Below, piece by piece: positions 13,379-52,578 of a stretch of 64,000 nt of DNA. A program made the position numbers and the translations under genes. The DNA is taken from positions 15,928,816-15,992,815 of the forward strand of contig JACAXG010000008.1 in the NCBI GenBank assembly GCA_018881555.1, read 5' to 3'. Origin of the DNA: Amblyornis subalaris (taxonomy: Eukaryota; Chordata; Aves; Passeriformes; Ptilonorhynchidae). The notes beneath the pieces were generated by a model. That model had not been told where the DNA came from. It saw only the letters and a program-made list of their open reading frames with translations, and did no database searches. How positions within the stretch are numbered: the first letter of the stretch is position 1; each line of letters begins with the position of its first letter.

Positions 13379-15696
13379 GAGCTTCCAGCAGTTTGCACTG
13401 CCAAGATTGAAAGAGTTGCCCTGTATAGAAAAGGGTTTCTGGTGCCCATATTTTGAAAATTTTCTCGTTGTAGTGATAAGGGACAGTACCAGTAATTTTT
13501 TTGGCCCGGAGAGTTTTGGGGAAATAGCAGCAATTTAGACAGCAGCCACAAATTCGGGCAGTTGGGGGACTGCTGAGCATGTAAAACAGGTGTGGAAACT
13601 TGGCAGTGTCTGTCCTTCTGGCCAAGGGGGATGAAACCAAGGAACATCTCTTGCTACATGGTTTATGTAGATGGATTCTTCTCCAGAATATTGCAACACA
13701 GTGACAGATTTTGTTACGTAATTGTCTCTGTTTCTGGCCTTGGCCTAACCCAGCAAAAGCAGAAGTATCTAAAAGAAAATACTTGGGGGCGGAAGGGAAG
13801 GAAATGGTAAAAACACTTTTTCCAAGCTAGGCTTAGGACTCTGAACCTGTCTACTTGTGCTATTTAAAAACAAAACNAAAAAAAAGAAGACAAAGTAAAC
13901 CCCAGAACTTGCATCATCTACACTAGAATTTAGAGTATGGAATTGTCATTTTTGAAATTATGAATCAGAAAAANGAAATCATTTGCAGTAAGTTTAACAG
14001 CAAGTAAATCCAAGTTTGCTGTTACATTTTTTGTTCTTTTCCCACTTTACATAGTCCTGTTGTGTAATTTTTAAGAACTCTTTATGAACATAGTTTTAGA
14101 AATATTACTGCAGAAATTGTAGTTNGTTGGGCTGTTTTAAAGGTGCTCTTTTCATCCTTGACTTTCTGAAGATAACTGCATTTATTTAAATATTACCTAA
14201 TGGCTATATTTTGCTGTCATAAGTGTACAGTGCCACAATTGTAATTTTAAGGTTTATTTTTATCTTGTTTGTAAATCTTCTCCATAAAGTAGTTTATTAA
14301 AACAGTTGCTGAGAAGCTTCATTGCCTTCTTGGATTCCATAGACAGATCAATCAAATTAATAACTGAAGTAAATTAAACCATTCATAGGAGATAGTTGTA
14401 CCTTAATGACTAAACCTAAATGACAGATGGCTAAGCCTAAATAACAGAATGAGTGATTTNTCCACTTTTTGGAGAATTCTCCTTTTCCTGCAGGGAGCTA
14501 CATATAACATGTGAGTTTAGCCCTGTTTTGTGGAGAGCACTTTTTAAGCCCTTTGTGTATTTTAAGCTTTCAGAGTAGCACCTGCAGATGATTTTTGCNG
14601 TCTCTGTGGCTGTGAGTGTTCAACACCATGATGTAAAGTGATTTGAGGCTGGATATGAGTATGTTTTTCAGGCCTTACTTGGGTAGCAGTAGTGCCTAGG
14701 GAAGTGCANCTGATAAAGAATGCTGCTGTGTACCTTTTTGACAAGGTTCATAACAGCAAATACAATAAGCCTCTTGTAAACTGACTTCATTTTTAGATTG
14801 ACTTCCACCTACAGAGCATCAATTAGAGGCCAGGACTTGCAACAGAGCCTGCTAACATCTCTGTAGACTAATGATAGGTGTGCAGTGTAGACTGTGGTAA
14901 GCACCATATTACTTCGGTTCAGTGAATTGTCTGACAGCACAGGTATTGTTTTTCTCTCTTGGATCATCAACTGAAAGAATACAAGTGCAGGGAATGTGTG
15001 TTGTCACACAGGGGAGCAATAAAAACACACAGTCTGCANTGGTGAAGGGTGATAATCACTCTTCCAGCTCCCTATTTGGAGGCTTTCTTGTATTATTGCC
15101 ATGAAAGCAGCATAATCACCTTTGTAGGCTGTACACAAAGAGCACAGAGAACCTTGTTCATGTTTTTGGAAGCGCTGTGAGGGCAGTAAGTTGGACAATA
15201 ATTTTTTGCTATCCTTCTTGTCCATTGCCAGAATAGAGGACAGGAAACCCTTGTGTAAAAAAGGTACCTGCAAGTTGGAAATAATCTATATTTTTGTAAC
15301 GTAAAAAAGAAAGATATTACTCCTGCATCTTTTCAGGGAAGAACGCAAAATTGGTCAGCTGTGTGTGGTGCTGTTGGTGTCTCCCAAAGCAGTTGTGTAG
15401 CCTTGGAAGCAGCCTCAGAAAGGAGCTAAGCAGGAATTGGGCATTTCATGCCACCCAGAGCAGTTCTGTGAGACAGCATGGAAAAGCCACCATGTGTGTG
15501 CAGCTTTACATCCATCTGCAAAATGTTTCACAGACTACTACAAGGAAATCAGAGGCACAAATTAGCAGGGGAGTTCTCTCAGTTGTATTTCCCTTGGATA
15601 TATAGTCCATATCAGTGATGGAACAGCNTGGGCTCTGTTTGGGCCCATTGGTTTTTTGTCTCTTCAGTGCTCTGCTGTCAGCCAGTGTCAGCGTTT

Positions 15697-15742
15697 CCTC
15701 CAGATGATCCACTGCTTTTCCTCCACATCATCCACTGCTTTG
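15697..15742 (+). repeat. Tandem duplication, 23-bp period, two copies
   Basis: CCTCCAGATGATCCACTGCT at 15697 is followed 23 bp later by CCTCCACATCATCCACTGCT. The two copies differ at only a couple of positions. No coding or regulatory role is apparent. Confidence 0.75.
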
Positions 15743-18700
15743 ATGTGGCTTCCTGCTTTGTGTAAAAGTTACAACCGTGTCTTTGTTTNTGGGTTGTGTT
15801 AGAGCTGGCCTGCCCTCACTGTTTATAACAAGGCAGAATTACAGCAACAAAGGAACCCTGGCAGGCACCGCCTTCACCGCTGGTCTCTGAGAGCTGGGCA
15901 CTGTTGGAAGGAGAAAAATGACAGAATTTACGCTTTGTCCCGTTAGTCTCTGTGGAGGAGAGTTTTAATCTAACGTGAATTTTATGCTAGCAAGTCTTGA
16001 TAAAATTCTCCTTGGAATATTTAAGATTTTAATTTGTTTTGAATGTTTCTGTAAAACTGCGTGTTACAAGCACATCAGTGTGAACACTGAACATTTGTTC
16101 ATCTGGCAGGTGTTGACATTGATGTTTCCATTTTTTCNCCCTCTCACTCTGTAGTTGATAAAACACTGTTGATTTTCTTTCCATAATAAATAGTCAAAAG
16201 CTCCCAATTTTAGAGCTCCATGGGAAGTACCGTGGATTTTGCAGAATCTATCCCAGATAGTNTAGAACATAGGTTTAGTTTGGAATAGAACAAATTGGGG
16301 ATCCTTGACAAAATGATTGTGCTGGACAGCATCTGATGGTGTGCTCTGAACAACTGTGGCCACCACCAGGTACTTCATATAGAGTAATGTTACTGGAACA
16401 TTTTTCCCTTGGTTTTTTTTTTTCAGATTGCACATGACTTTCAAACTGTTTGAGATATTGAACCTGTCACTTAAATTTGCAGTATTCTTGNAGTTCACGT
16501 CTCAGTTTTTCCACCATTTGGTTTGGATAAAATCTTTCCCTTTAGGGAAAACAGTTTGGCTTTAATACTTCGTAGCTGCAATGCAGATTATATGAGTAGA
16601 TTGTAAAATCTCCCTCAATTCAAAGNTGGTGTTTTGTAGCAGTTTCAGCTCTTGACAGATACAGCTCTTAAAACAAGAGTCAACACTTGTGCTGTCACTT
16701 CTGTAACAGTCATGGAGACTGGAGGGGGATGTCTAAAATGCAACAAGCAAAGCCTATGTGTTGCTTTCAGTGTCTTTCCTTTTCNAATGTGAGAACACTT
16801 TGGATGAGTCTACTCAGCAGGGATTTTGAGAAATTTGTTGAATTAAAANTAATCTCTTTCACTGAGTTTCACTGCCAAAAACAGTTTTAGTGGGGTATGT
16901 TTTTGTTTACAGCAGTACAGCTGATACTTGTCAACTATCTCATTGTACATTTTAGCATAGGAAAGGATCAGAAAATGTATTTGGGAAGCAAATCCAATCC
17001 CTCCTTTCTCGGTTAACCTCTCTGTCACAGTTTAGTCTACAACATGGAGTGAGAGTTTGCATGCAGGCATTTAAGATCTTTACTTCTGTGAAAAAANCAT
17101 AATGTACAAGAATACAGGGACTTGGCAAGAACAGGTGGCTGCTGAGTTTGTTGGGGTTCTTTTTAAGCTGTTTTTAAATGTAAAAGCAAACAGTCACCNT
17201 CTAGTTTTCACTGTGACCTTGGACTTTGAACATCATCAGAAACTCTGGGACATTGGTGTTTTCTCCCAAATGCTGAATTGCTTGTGTGTAGCATTTGTGC
17301 GTGAGAAGTGAGCATTTGAAATGCACTGAAGCTGACCACAATGAAACTGCAACAAACCCCCATATTCCAAATTACGAAGCAGAGGTGAAAATATGGCCTG
17401 CAAATGTATTTGGCCATCAGAAATGAGAGACTGTGGGATTATTCAAAATGTGTATGCACTATACCTNTTTTTATTGTATCTGACAATTTGGAGTTAAAGA
17501 ACTAAGTTGCAAAGCCTCGTATTCTGTTTCAGGACTGACTTGAGTCAGATGGGCTGAGTGAAATCAGTGCAATTGTTAGTTNGCCTTTGTCAGTGCTTTC
17601 CAATTTTTTGTTAATATAGTCCGAGACTTACTGGAAATTGTGACTTCTAGCTGGGCTGTCCCTTACAGCAGAGTTATCCTGTGATTCTGTTAAATAAACT
17701 TTCCAGTGGGAGCTACATGTTGACCTACCCAGNTTGTTTCTACCTATGGCCTCATTGGGTCTTAGAGCTGTTTCCCAGAGGTGAACAAGGATGAAATCTG
17801 GTTTCTTTTACATCNATGTTGAATAGTAATGATATGTGATCTGGTGTTGGCAAACCATGTAGCTGATCACTGGGGTGTAGTTCTGAGTACAGTGAGCACA
17901 AGGTCTCTTGAGCAGCTAAAATATGTTCCTCATTAGAACTCTTGATGAGCATTGTGCTTAAGTTGCATTTGTGAAAGTGAGCTGTCAGATGGTATTTGTT
18001 AATTTTTACAAAAGCTGTCTATTTTTCTTTCTTTGTGAGGTCACCTCAATCTCCACTCTCATCAAATGGTGCCCCAAGCTGCAATAAGCAGTGGATTAGT
18101 GTGGGAGGGTTATGGCTTTATTGTGAGTCTGGGTGACTGCGTGAATGTGAATTGTGTGGCTTTCAGTTCTTCAGTGGGATAAGCAGTGGTGCCNAGTAAT
18201 CCTAAACTTGCTTTCTAACTCTATTTTACTCTACAGAAAAGAAAGCAGGGAAAGAGTCAATTAATAAAAACTGGCTCAATAAAAGTTAGTCATAAAATTT
18301 TTCCATTTGTTGAAAATGGTCTCCACATGGGGAGAGTGTGTGATGTACAAATGATGGAGTCGGGAGCTATATGCTGTCTTGCTGTAAAGAGTCTTGATTT
18401 CAGTCTTTTATCTAAATTACCTTATGGGCCTTAAGAGATAGAACAGGAATGTTAATTGTTTCTCAGGTCGATGTCTTATAATAAAAAAATAAAATAATGC
18501 CAATTAAAAAATGCCAGTGTGTGCAGGATTGCTTGAAATATTCTTCCTAGTGTTGCTTGACTGAGCTGGTTAGCAGTCTACACTCAAAAGGCCAGCTCAG
18601 TCCAGTTTCAAGTCTTTATTTTTTTTCCACCATCTCTTCCTCTTACCTTGTTAACTCTTCTCTCCTAATCCCTCCTTCCCTGCATCCCTCATTCTCCAAA

Positions 18701-19244
18701 TGCACTAGCATTGCCTTTCTATCAAATGACTGTTTTCTCTTACNCTTTGCATAAGCACTTTTTGTTTCGCAAAACAATGTTGGCACACAAGCTGCAGGGC
18801 AAACTCCATTGCTAAAGGTGCTGTGAGTTGTAAACTGACATCTGCTCTAAATTCAGGAGCTCTTAAGAATGAGGGAAGCCTGTAGTGAAACACCTGTTTG
18901 CTGACTTAGAAATTACAGGCATTTTGAATTCTTGTAATTCCTGACACTTTAAAGCAGGTGACACAGTAGTGCTGGAGCTTTTTCTACCTGTCCCTCTTTT
19001 CTTTGCCTGGTATGTGCAGGTATGAAGGCTCTCAGCTGGGATCACTAGCACTAGCTCTGGATGCTTCCTAGGATTAGCACATTGCCACCTGAAAGCGATA
19101 CTGGAATAGAAGCCACGTGGTCATAGCTTCAATAGAAGCTCTGATGGCTGCTGAGAAATGTGTGACTTTCTTGCAAGTTTCAGACCAGGTCTTTTATGAT
19201 TTTTATTTCTTTCTTTCCACTCAGGTTGCATATTGTAGTGAGCA

Positions 19245-47019
<27,775 letters not shown>

Positions 47020-47263
47020 GTCTCTGAACAGCTGGACTTTAAAGCAGGGTTACACGTTACAAACCCAAACTCCCAAGTGTGAATGCATTCCAACGATGTC
47101 GATACTTCAGAATAATACACAGTAGTGTGATGAATTATGTTCAACTCCTGATTTATTGGCAGTGTTTTTATGCATGGTTGGGTTTAAGGTATGTGAATCA
47201 TGTGCATTATTTTCTCTGTTTGGGAAAATGTAAATTCTGTTTGGTACTTGAATGTAGTTATGT

Positions 47264-47280
47264 TATATATATATATATAT
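47264..47280. repeat. (TA)n microsatellite in PRKCD 3' UTR
   Basis: An uninterrupted TATATA run of about 17 bp lies 245 bp after the PRKCD stop codon. It is short enough to be a simple polymorphic repeat. Confidence 0.85.
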
Positions 47281-47615
47281 GTGCTGTATATTTTGCTCGA
47301 GAGAAGACATTGGGGAACAGAAGACNTCTTTTTAAAATGTGTTTGAGCCCTTGGTTCTTCTATTTGTCTTCAATTAAAAGAAAGTTTAATGTAACTTTCA
47401 TTCATGACTCTATGATTTTTAACAAGATACAGTTAAACTCCAGTTGTTTTTAAAAACTACAATGAAAAAAAAAATAAGTTGTAAGCCCTGATCTCTTTTC
47501 TAAAATATTTATGTTGATTTTGTGAATTAACGAAAATGAAGAATCAGGCAAAAGCAGAGATTCCTAGTGTAACACTTGCTGCTCTGGGAAAAACAGATTG
47601 CTGATGCTTTTGCTG

Positions 47616-47621
47616 AATAAA
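47616..47621 (+). terminator. PRKCD: Candidate PRKCD polyadenylation signal
   Basis: AATAAA in GCTGAATAAATGCTAC is the first canonical hexamer on the + strand after the stop. No strong GU-rich element follows within 40 bases, so usage is uncertain. Confidence 0.5.
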
Positions 47622-47640
47622 TGCTACACATAATTCCAAG

Positions 47641-49755
47641 GCAGTTCAAGCATGAGACACAGATGCCTAAGCATCCCAGAGCAGCCTCGTCCTGCCTGGA
47701 GAAGTGGGGTTCTCCCACTAAATGCCACTTCCCATTAACTGAGACAGGCACCATGCTCACACGAGGACAGAATCCAGGTAACAGCTCTAGAGTTACTTGC
47801 CTGCTCTGCCTGAGAAAAAACATAAAATCCTTCTTCCAGTTTTATTTGCTTGTTTGTAGCACAGCAGCTGTGGCACCTTCTATTTGCTGTGTGAAGGGCA
47901 CNAAACTAGATCTGGCTTTGGTGTAACACCCACGTCTGAATTTTGATTTTTAACCATTAACGAGAATGAAAAACAAATGTAATTACTGCAAAGCTCCTTG
48001 CAACACTCTTCTCCTTGCAGTCAGCTTGTAAAGGCTGAGAATCAAGGTTCCTTGCTTCTCAGGAGCCTTCTGTATCTTGTGACACTATTGCAAATGATTT
48101 GGTTTTGTCAATACTGAGCAGGCAGAAAAAAATGTACATGTTATGTTATGAAACACCACAGAGCTCATAGGAGCACCCTGGAGCTTCTGGGTAGTTTCAG
48201 ACTGTTAATCCTGCTGAAAGAGCAGAAGAAAGCTGTAGAGACTCAAAAAAAATACAGTGCTGCCTTTGTTCTGCTCCTAAAGGACAGCTCTAGCTTATTG
48301 TTATAACTGAAGTAATGCCAGCATGACTGGGATGCCATCTGAGCCTGCAGCAGATTAAGGGTGGTATTTCCCAACAGCCAGGCTGGGTCTGGTTTACAAA
48401 CGCCTGTCCAAGGGGAGCGAGCAGTCCCCTGNGAGGTGCTGCAGGGAGAGCAGAAAACTGGGCTTTTCACCTTCATGTAACCTACANAGTCATTTCTGAT
48501 TTGCCATTTTTCACCAGAAAGCAATTCTGCTTTCCAGGGTGAGTGCNGGGCACTTGTACCTGAGCTGAAACACATTTCTAGATAAGAAATTACAAATGTG
48601 GGTGCCAGCAACAGTGGGTATTTGCACAGCAGGAGGCTGTAACGAATTACAAGTAGTAGTAATTGTTCCTTGTGGGAATGCTGGCTTCCTGCACTTACCT
48701 GCTTTGTTCTGGAGGAACAAGTGCCAGACCTGCTCGAGAGAGATCATGGCTTCACTCAACAATTCTTTCAGCTGGCATGTGACTGACGTACCAGGAGCAT
48801 CTCCTGCCGCCACTGCTGTGCCTGACTGCAGTTGTGACACATGGGCACAGATCTCTTTCCTCCAGGGAGCAGCTATTCCACCCCTCCTCCTCGGCAGCAC
48901 CATCCCGTTCAGCCACTGCACGGGGGGCCCTGCCCTGCACCACGGTCACCTCCTGAGAGCACAGGGACCAAAGCTCCACAGCCTGGACAGCTCCTCTGCC
49001 CTCCCCTGCTGAACTGCTGCACCCCAGGGCCACCCGCAGGCACCANACGTCTGGGTCATCCTCATACTAACACGAAGATGGAGCGATTTAAGGATTTTGT
49101 CCGGAAAGCAGCCTAAAAGCTCTAAAACAAACAAAACAATTACCTCCCTCCCTAAACAGAAAAACACAGTGGAGTTAAAAGCAATGAAAACACTCCTCCC
49201 ACCTAGCAGAGAAGATACACGTGATTACCACCTGGGGGCATGCAGTCAGCACGACATGAAAATTCGAGTACATCATTCTAAACCACAAAGCAGTAATTAA
49301 TTCTGTCCTTATCCTTCAAAATGACAAGTAGCTGTGCAAATTCAATGTCCTCCACTTAACCTCTGCATGCAAACTTGTACTGACAGGCAGCATTTGGCTG
49401 TTGGGTTTCAGCTTTCTCAAAACAGCAGCAGCATTTGGAAGACAATGTAAGAACAGTGTAGCTCTGAGATCTTAATACCAATGACCAGGTAAAGCTAATA
49501 AAGTCTTACNTTTCTCCTCCACTCCGTGCAAATCCTGGCATGCATTTATTTAATCACTTCTTCCCCAGTTATTGAGTTTCTTACTTAAATCATAGTTATT
49601 TGTCAGAGTAAAGCAACCACAGGGGTGAATTAACTTCATTCCTACACTTATGTATAAGCTCTCTTAGCTTGTGGGAGCTGTGGAAACCTGCTGAGGTCAG
49701 GAACACTCACCTGCCACTTCAACCACTGGAAGGGAACATGGAAATAAACACACAC
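47641..49755. other. Gap between the 3' ends of the two convergent genes
   Basis: About 2.1 kb lies between the likely PRKCD poly(A) site and the likely poly(A) site of the - strand gene. It has no recognisable gene. A GC-richer patch spans about 48.87-49.04 kb and produces open frames on both strands that resemble nothing known. AATAAA occurs on the + strand at 49497 and 49743. Confidence 0.65.
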
Positions 49756-49779
49756 TGGTGCATGTTGTAGCATTTGATC

Positions 49780-49785
49780 TTTATT
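49780..49785 (-). terminator. Polyadenylation signal of the - strand gene, distal form
   Basis: On the - strand AATAAA (in GTAATAAAGATC) is followed 25-35 bases later by the GU-rich stretch CAGTGTGTGTTT, the expected layout of a cleavage site. It would end the long 3' UTR that starts after the stop at 52519. Another AATAAA at 50237-50242 could give a shorter form. Confidence 0.65.
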
Positions 49786-50846
49786 ACTTGGATCAAAGGT
49801 CAAATGATTACATTGTCTGAAAGATCACAACGAAGGCAAACGATGTACGAAAGGACAGTTTAATCCCATTNGAGAGACTGCATCTGAGCCAGGCACACAC
49901 ACGTCAGAGGCAGTACAATAAACGGGTACAAACACAGAAGGTCAGGACAAGGGTTTTCCCCTCCCCTGTCAGTGACCACTCTGTCAGGAGGGGGAGGACA
50001 CACACTTTTAAAAAGTGCCAGTAATCTGCAATTCTTAACTGTGCCTTCCCCAAACAGCAGTTACGGTTACACCCCGAGAGAACCCATCACTCCAAATCTA
50101 CATTCACCTTAAGTCTACATTCATCATCTATGCCTGCTCTCTCCAGCCAGGGTCAGATGCAGTCACTGCTTTAGTACCTTCCTAACATAGAACAAACAAC
50201 TTCATTTTTTTTTCTCTTCAAGTATCAGCACAATAGTTTATTTACACTTGTATACAATTCTTTTTACTGAACACCCATTGTAGTAAAACACTCATCACAG
50301 TATATTTGAAAGCAGGCTATAAAAATACCTACTGTACATAGAACATGTAGCCTGGAGGATGTTACAGCACCTCTGACAGCTCACAGAGGTAAAACAAAGG
50401 GAGAGAGGAGACACTTCAAGCCATGCTCGCCAGCAAAGGGAAGCAGCCCCTGGGCTCAGCTCTCACTAGGAGAAACATTTCTTCAGCCAGGTCTGAGCTC
50501 AAGGAGCACCATGATCTACCTTTAAAATCCCACTTTTCTAAAGCAGCCTCCGGGGATTTGCCCTCTGTAACTACAGATAAACCCTGACATTCTCAGTGTA
50601 AGAACTGTGTAACCACCACTCCTGTCCTGGCTGAACCACGGAGGAGCAAGGGCTGCCTGGGGCACAGCCTGGCTTTCCCACACCAGAGCAGGGGGGAAAT
50701 TACTGCTACAGTTGTGCCACAAAGGTGGCCTTGTTAACCACACACCAATAAATTAACTCCTCTGGGCAGCACCAGGCAGGCTCTGTCCTCACCCCACAAC
50801 AACGGGCACGGCTGAATTAATAAAGGCCTGAAATGGCATTACCATA

Positions 50847-50867
50847 ACACACACACACACACACACA
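50847..50867. repeat. (AC)n microsatellite
   Basis: An uninterrupted alternating AC run of about 21 bp, (GT)n on the - strand, lies within the predicted 3' UTR of the convergent gene. Confidence 0.9.
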
Positions 50868-52518
50868 AAGCTTTAGACAGCAGCGCTTGAAGCAAGTGTT
50901 TCTGGCCATTCTGTACCCTACACATTCCTCTTCTGAAACAGAACCCAGCAATGCACTATGGCTTACTTCCAGAGCTGAATATATTGCTGAATTTAGCTTA
51001 TTAAAAAAAAAAAAAAAAATAATCACAACAGCAGCACATTCTTTTATAAACCCTGCACAAACAAAAGACAATTTAGCCCTTGCCTGCAAAACTATGTTAC
51101 CAGGGCCTGGTATTTCACACAGGAATTCAGGAAAAGAAAAAAAAACCACAACAAAACAACCCCAACAACTTACATGGTAAAAGCTCAGTTAATTGAAGAG
51201 AATCCTTAGAAAAAACACAGTCCAACTACCAAAGAATAGTTCTCCTCCTTTCAGAGCTGGACCCACCAACAGTGCTGGCAGCTCACTTCAGCTGTCTGGT
51301 AACACACATACAGAATACATTTTGATTTAGTACAGTTAAAAGGCTGTGACCTCAACAGACACAGAAAATTCCATTTTTAGCACTGGAGTTTCACTAGGCA
51401 TAAAAGAGCAGTGAAGAATTGGGATGATGGAAGGTGCTTAAAAACAATACAAAACACCCCAAGGTGGGTGTGCCATGTTAAAAATAATTTCAGAATTTAC
51501 CTGGTGTTTTTCTTGCATGAGCTGTTAGAATGGTTAAACTCACCTAACCTTTCTGTACTGTTTCCTGATGTAGGTATTAAATGTGGCTATAAAAGAGAAA
51601 CATATACTTTTATGTTGAAATTCATTCCAAAAATTCCCTAAAAAAATTAATCACAACACTAACAAGACAAGCAGCTTTTCCAGCCCCTGACAGTCTGAAT
51701 CCTTTTTCCCCTCCCTTCCAGACTCAGAAAAGCTGCTCATCCCCTCCCACAGCTGCAGCAGAAAGGACATGTCTCTCTCCATCTCTCTCTCGATTCGTTC
51801 CCCAGCTGTCACTCACACTCATGTCCCNCATTGCCCTCCAAAATAGACCTGGTCTCTGGAAAATGTAAAAATCTTGCTAAAACAGCAGAATCTTCCAGGT
51901 AGCAAATCCAGCTTAAATGTTTTGATTTTCTAAAAGGAATGTCTCCCTCGGAAATTTCAGAAAAATTTTAAGTTGTGGTTGGCAAACCAAAGTTCAATTT
52001 AAAACACAGGACAGCTGTCAGAGCTGATGGGCTTCCCCATCTAAAGCAGCTTTGCAACATGAAGCCTCCAATGCTCAAAATGTAGAATTTTGCCCATGTT
52101 AAATATGCCATCGAAAAAACTCCATGTAATTCTAGGCAATCATTCACAGTAAAAATAAGCAACCTCTTAGAAAAAAAACACTTACAAAAGAAAATAAAAT
52201 CTAGTTAAAATCTTGACAGTAAAATCAACACGGGCCATTAACCATCTTGCATTATCCACAGATGAACAGTAAAAACCCACTGAAACTGCACAAATTTACA
52301 TATGAAAAGTCTAAAATCAACTCTACTCTGCTTCCCACAATCTTTTCACNGATACCTTTCGGCACTGGGAGTTATCCACAAGCACAGGTTTTCTCCAAAG
52401 AAGTGGAATCACATTCGAAATGTCTTGAAGTGAAGGGGAGGCGCGTTCGTCCCAACCCGCTCCGACACCTCCGGGCCCTGAGCTGCTGGAGGAAGGGCTG
52501 CCGCCCCGGGAGCTGCAG

Positions 52519-52578
52519 CTATAGGTGGGTGGGGACTGTCCTCAGAGCTTCTTCTCTCGACCTATTCACACCTACATT
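52519..52578 (-). CDS. Alternative terminal coding exon B of an unrecognised - strand gene
   Basis: On the - strand the acceptor TTTGTCTTTAAACTTGCAG is followed by 19 codons, NVGVNRSREEALRTVPTHL, and TAG. The exon is a diverged copy of terminal exon A 5 kb upstream: 33 of 60 bases and 10 of 19 residues match, and 15 of the 27 differences fall at third codon positions. The phase (0) matches the donor of the exon at 60632-60696. The C-terminus T-H-L fits the class I PDZ ligand pattern S/T-X-hydrophobic. I do not recognise the gene; the usual mammalian neighbour TKT does not end this way. Confidence 0.75.
   Translation of the reverse strand, partial: NVGVNRSREEALRTVPTHL

Larger units (their letters stand above)
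1..19224. other. Noncoding stretch upstream of the first PRKCD coding exon
   Basis: No convincing protein-coding exon, RNA gene or CpG-island-like promoter was recognised on either strand. Open frames here are short and unlike any family I know. In other vertebrates PRKCD begins with noncoding exon(s) and a long first intron, so most of this stretch is probably intron 1, with the promoter outside the window. A small noncoding exon could be hidden here and would not be detectable by reading. Contents I can support are two CR1 fragments (10.65 and 11.46 kb), a 16-bp minisatellite (13.28 kb) and a small 23-bp duplication (15.70 kb). Confidence 0.6.
47020..47640 (+). other. PRKCD: Probable PRKCD 3' UTR
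   Basis: The sequence downstream of the stop is AT-rich and noncoding, with a (TA)n tract at 47264-47280. It contains the first AATAAA after the stop, at 47616-47621. A 3' UTR of about 0.6 kb is similar to my recollection of mammalian PRKCD. A later AATAAA at 49497-49502 could give a much longer form. Confidence 0.6.
49756..52518 (-). other. Probable long 3' UTR of the - strand gene (terminal exon B)
   Basis: Downstream of the TAG at 52519-52521 there is no further splice evidence and no coding potential until the AATAAA at 49780-49785 with its GU-rich element. That gives a 3' UTR of about 2.8 kb. It begins with a GC-rich block (about 52432-52518) and includes an (AC)n tract at 50847-50867 and a 17-base A-run near 51003. 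Confidence 0.55.

Noticed and set aside
48243..49167. Overlapping 70-138 codon frames on both strands at 48.2-49.2 kb
   Set aside because: The frames are open on both strands in a GC-rich patch between two gene ends. No motif, splice support or start context was found.
49497..49502. AATAAA at 49497 as the main PRKCD poly(A) site
   Set aside because: It would need a 2.5-kb 3' UTR. The earlier hexamer at 47616 gives a length closer to other vertebrates, so this is kept only as an alternative.
50097..50130. CTACATT motifs at 50.1 kb as a possible third copy of the terminal exon
   Set aside because: The bases next to both motifs do not form an AG acceptor on the - strand, and the downstream codons do not match.
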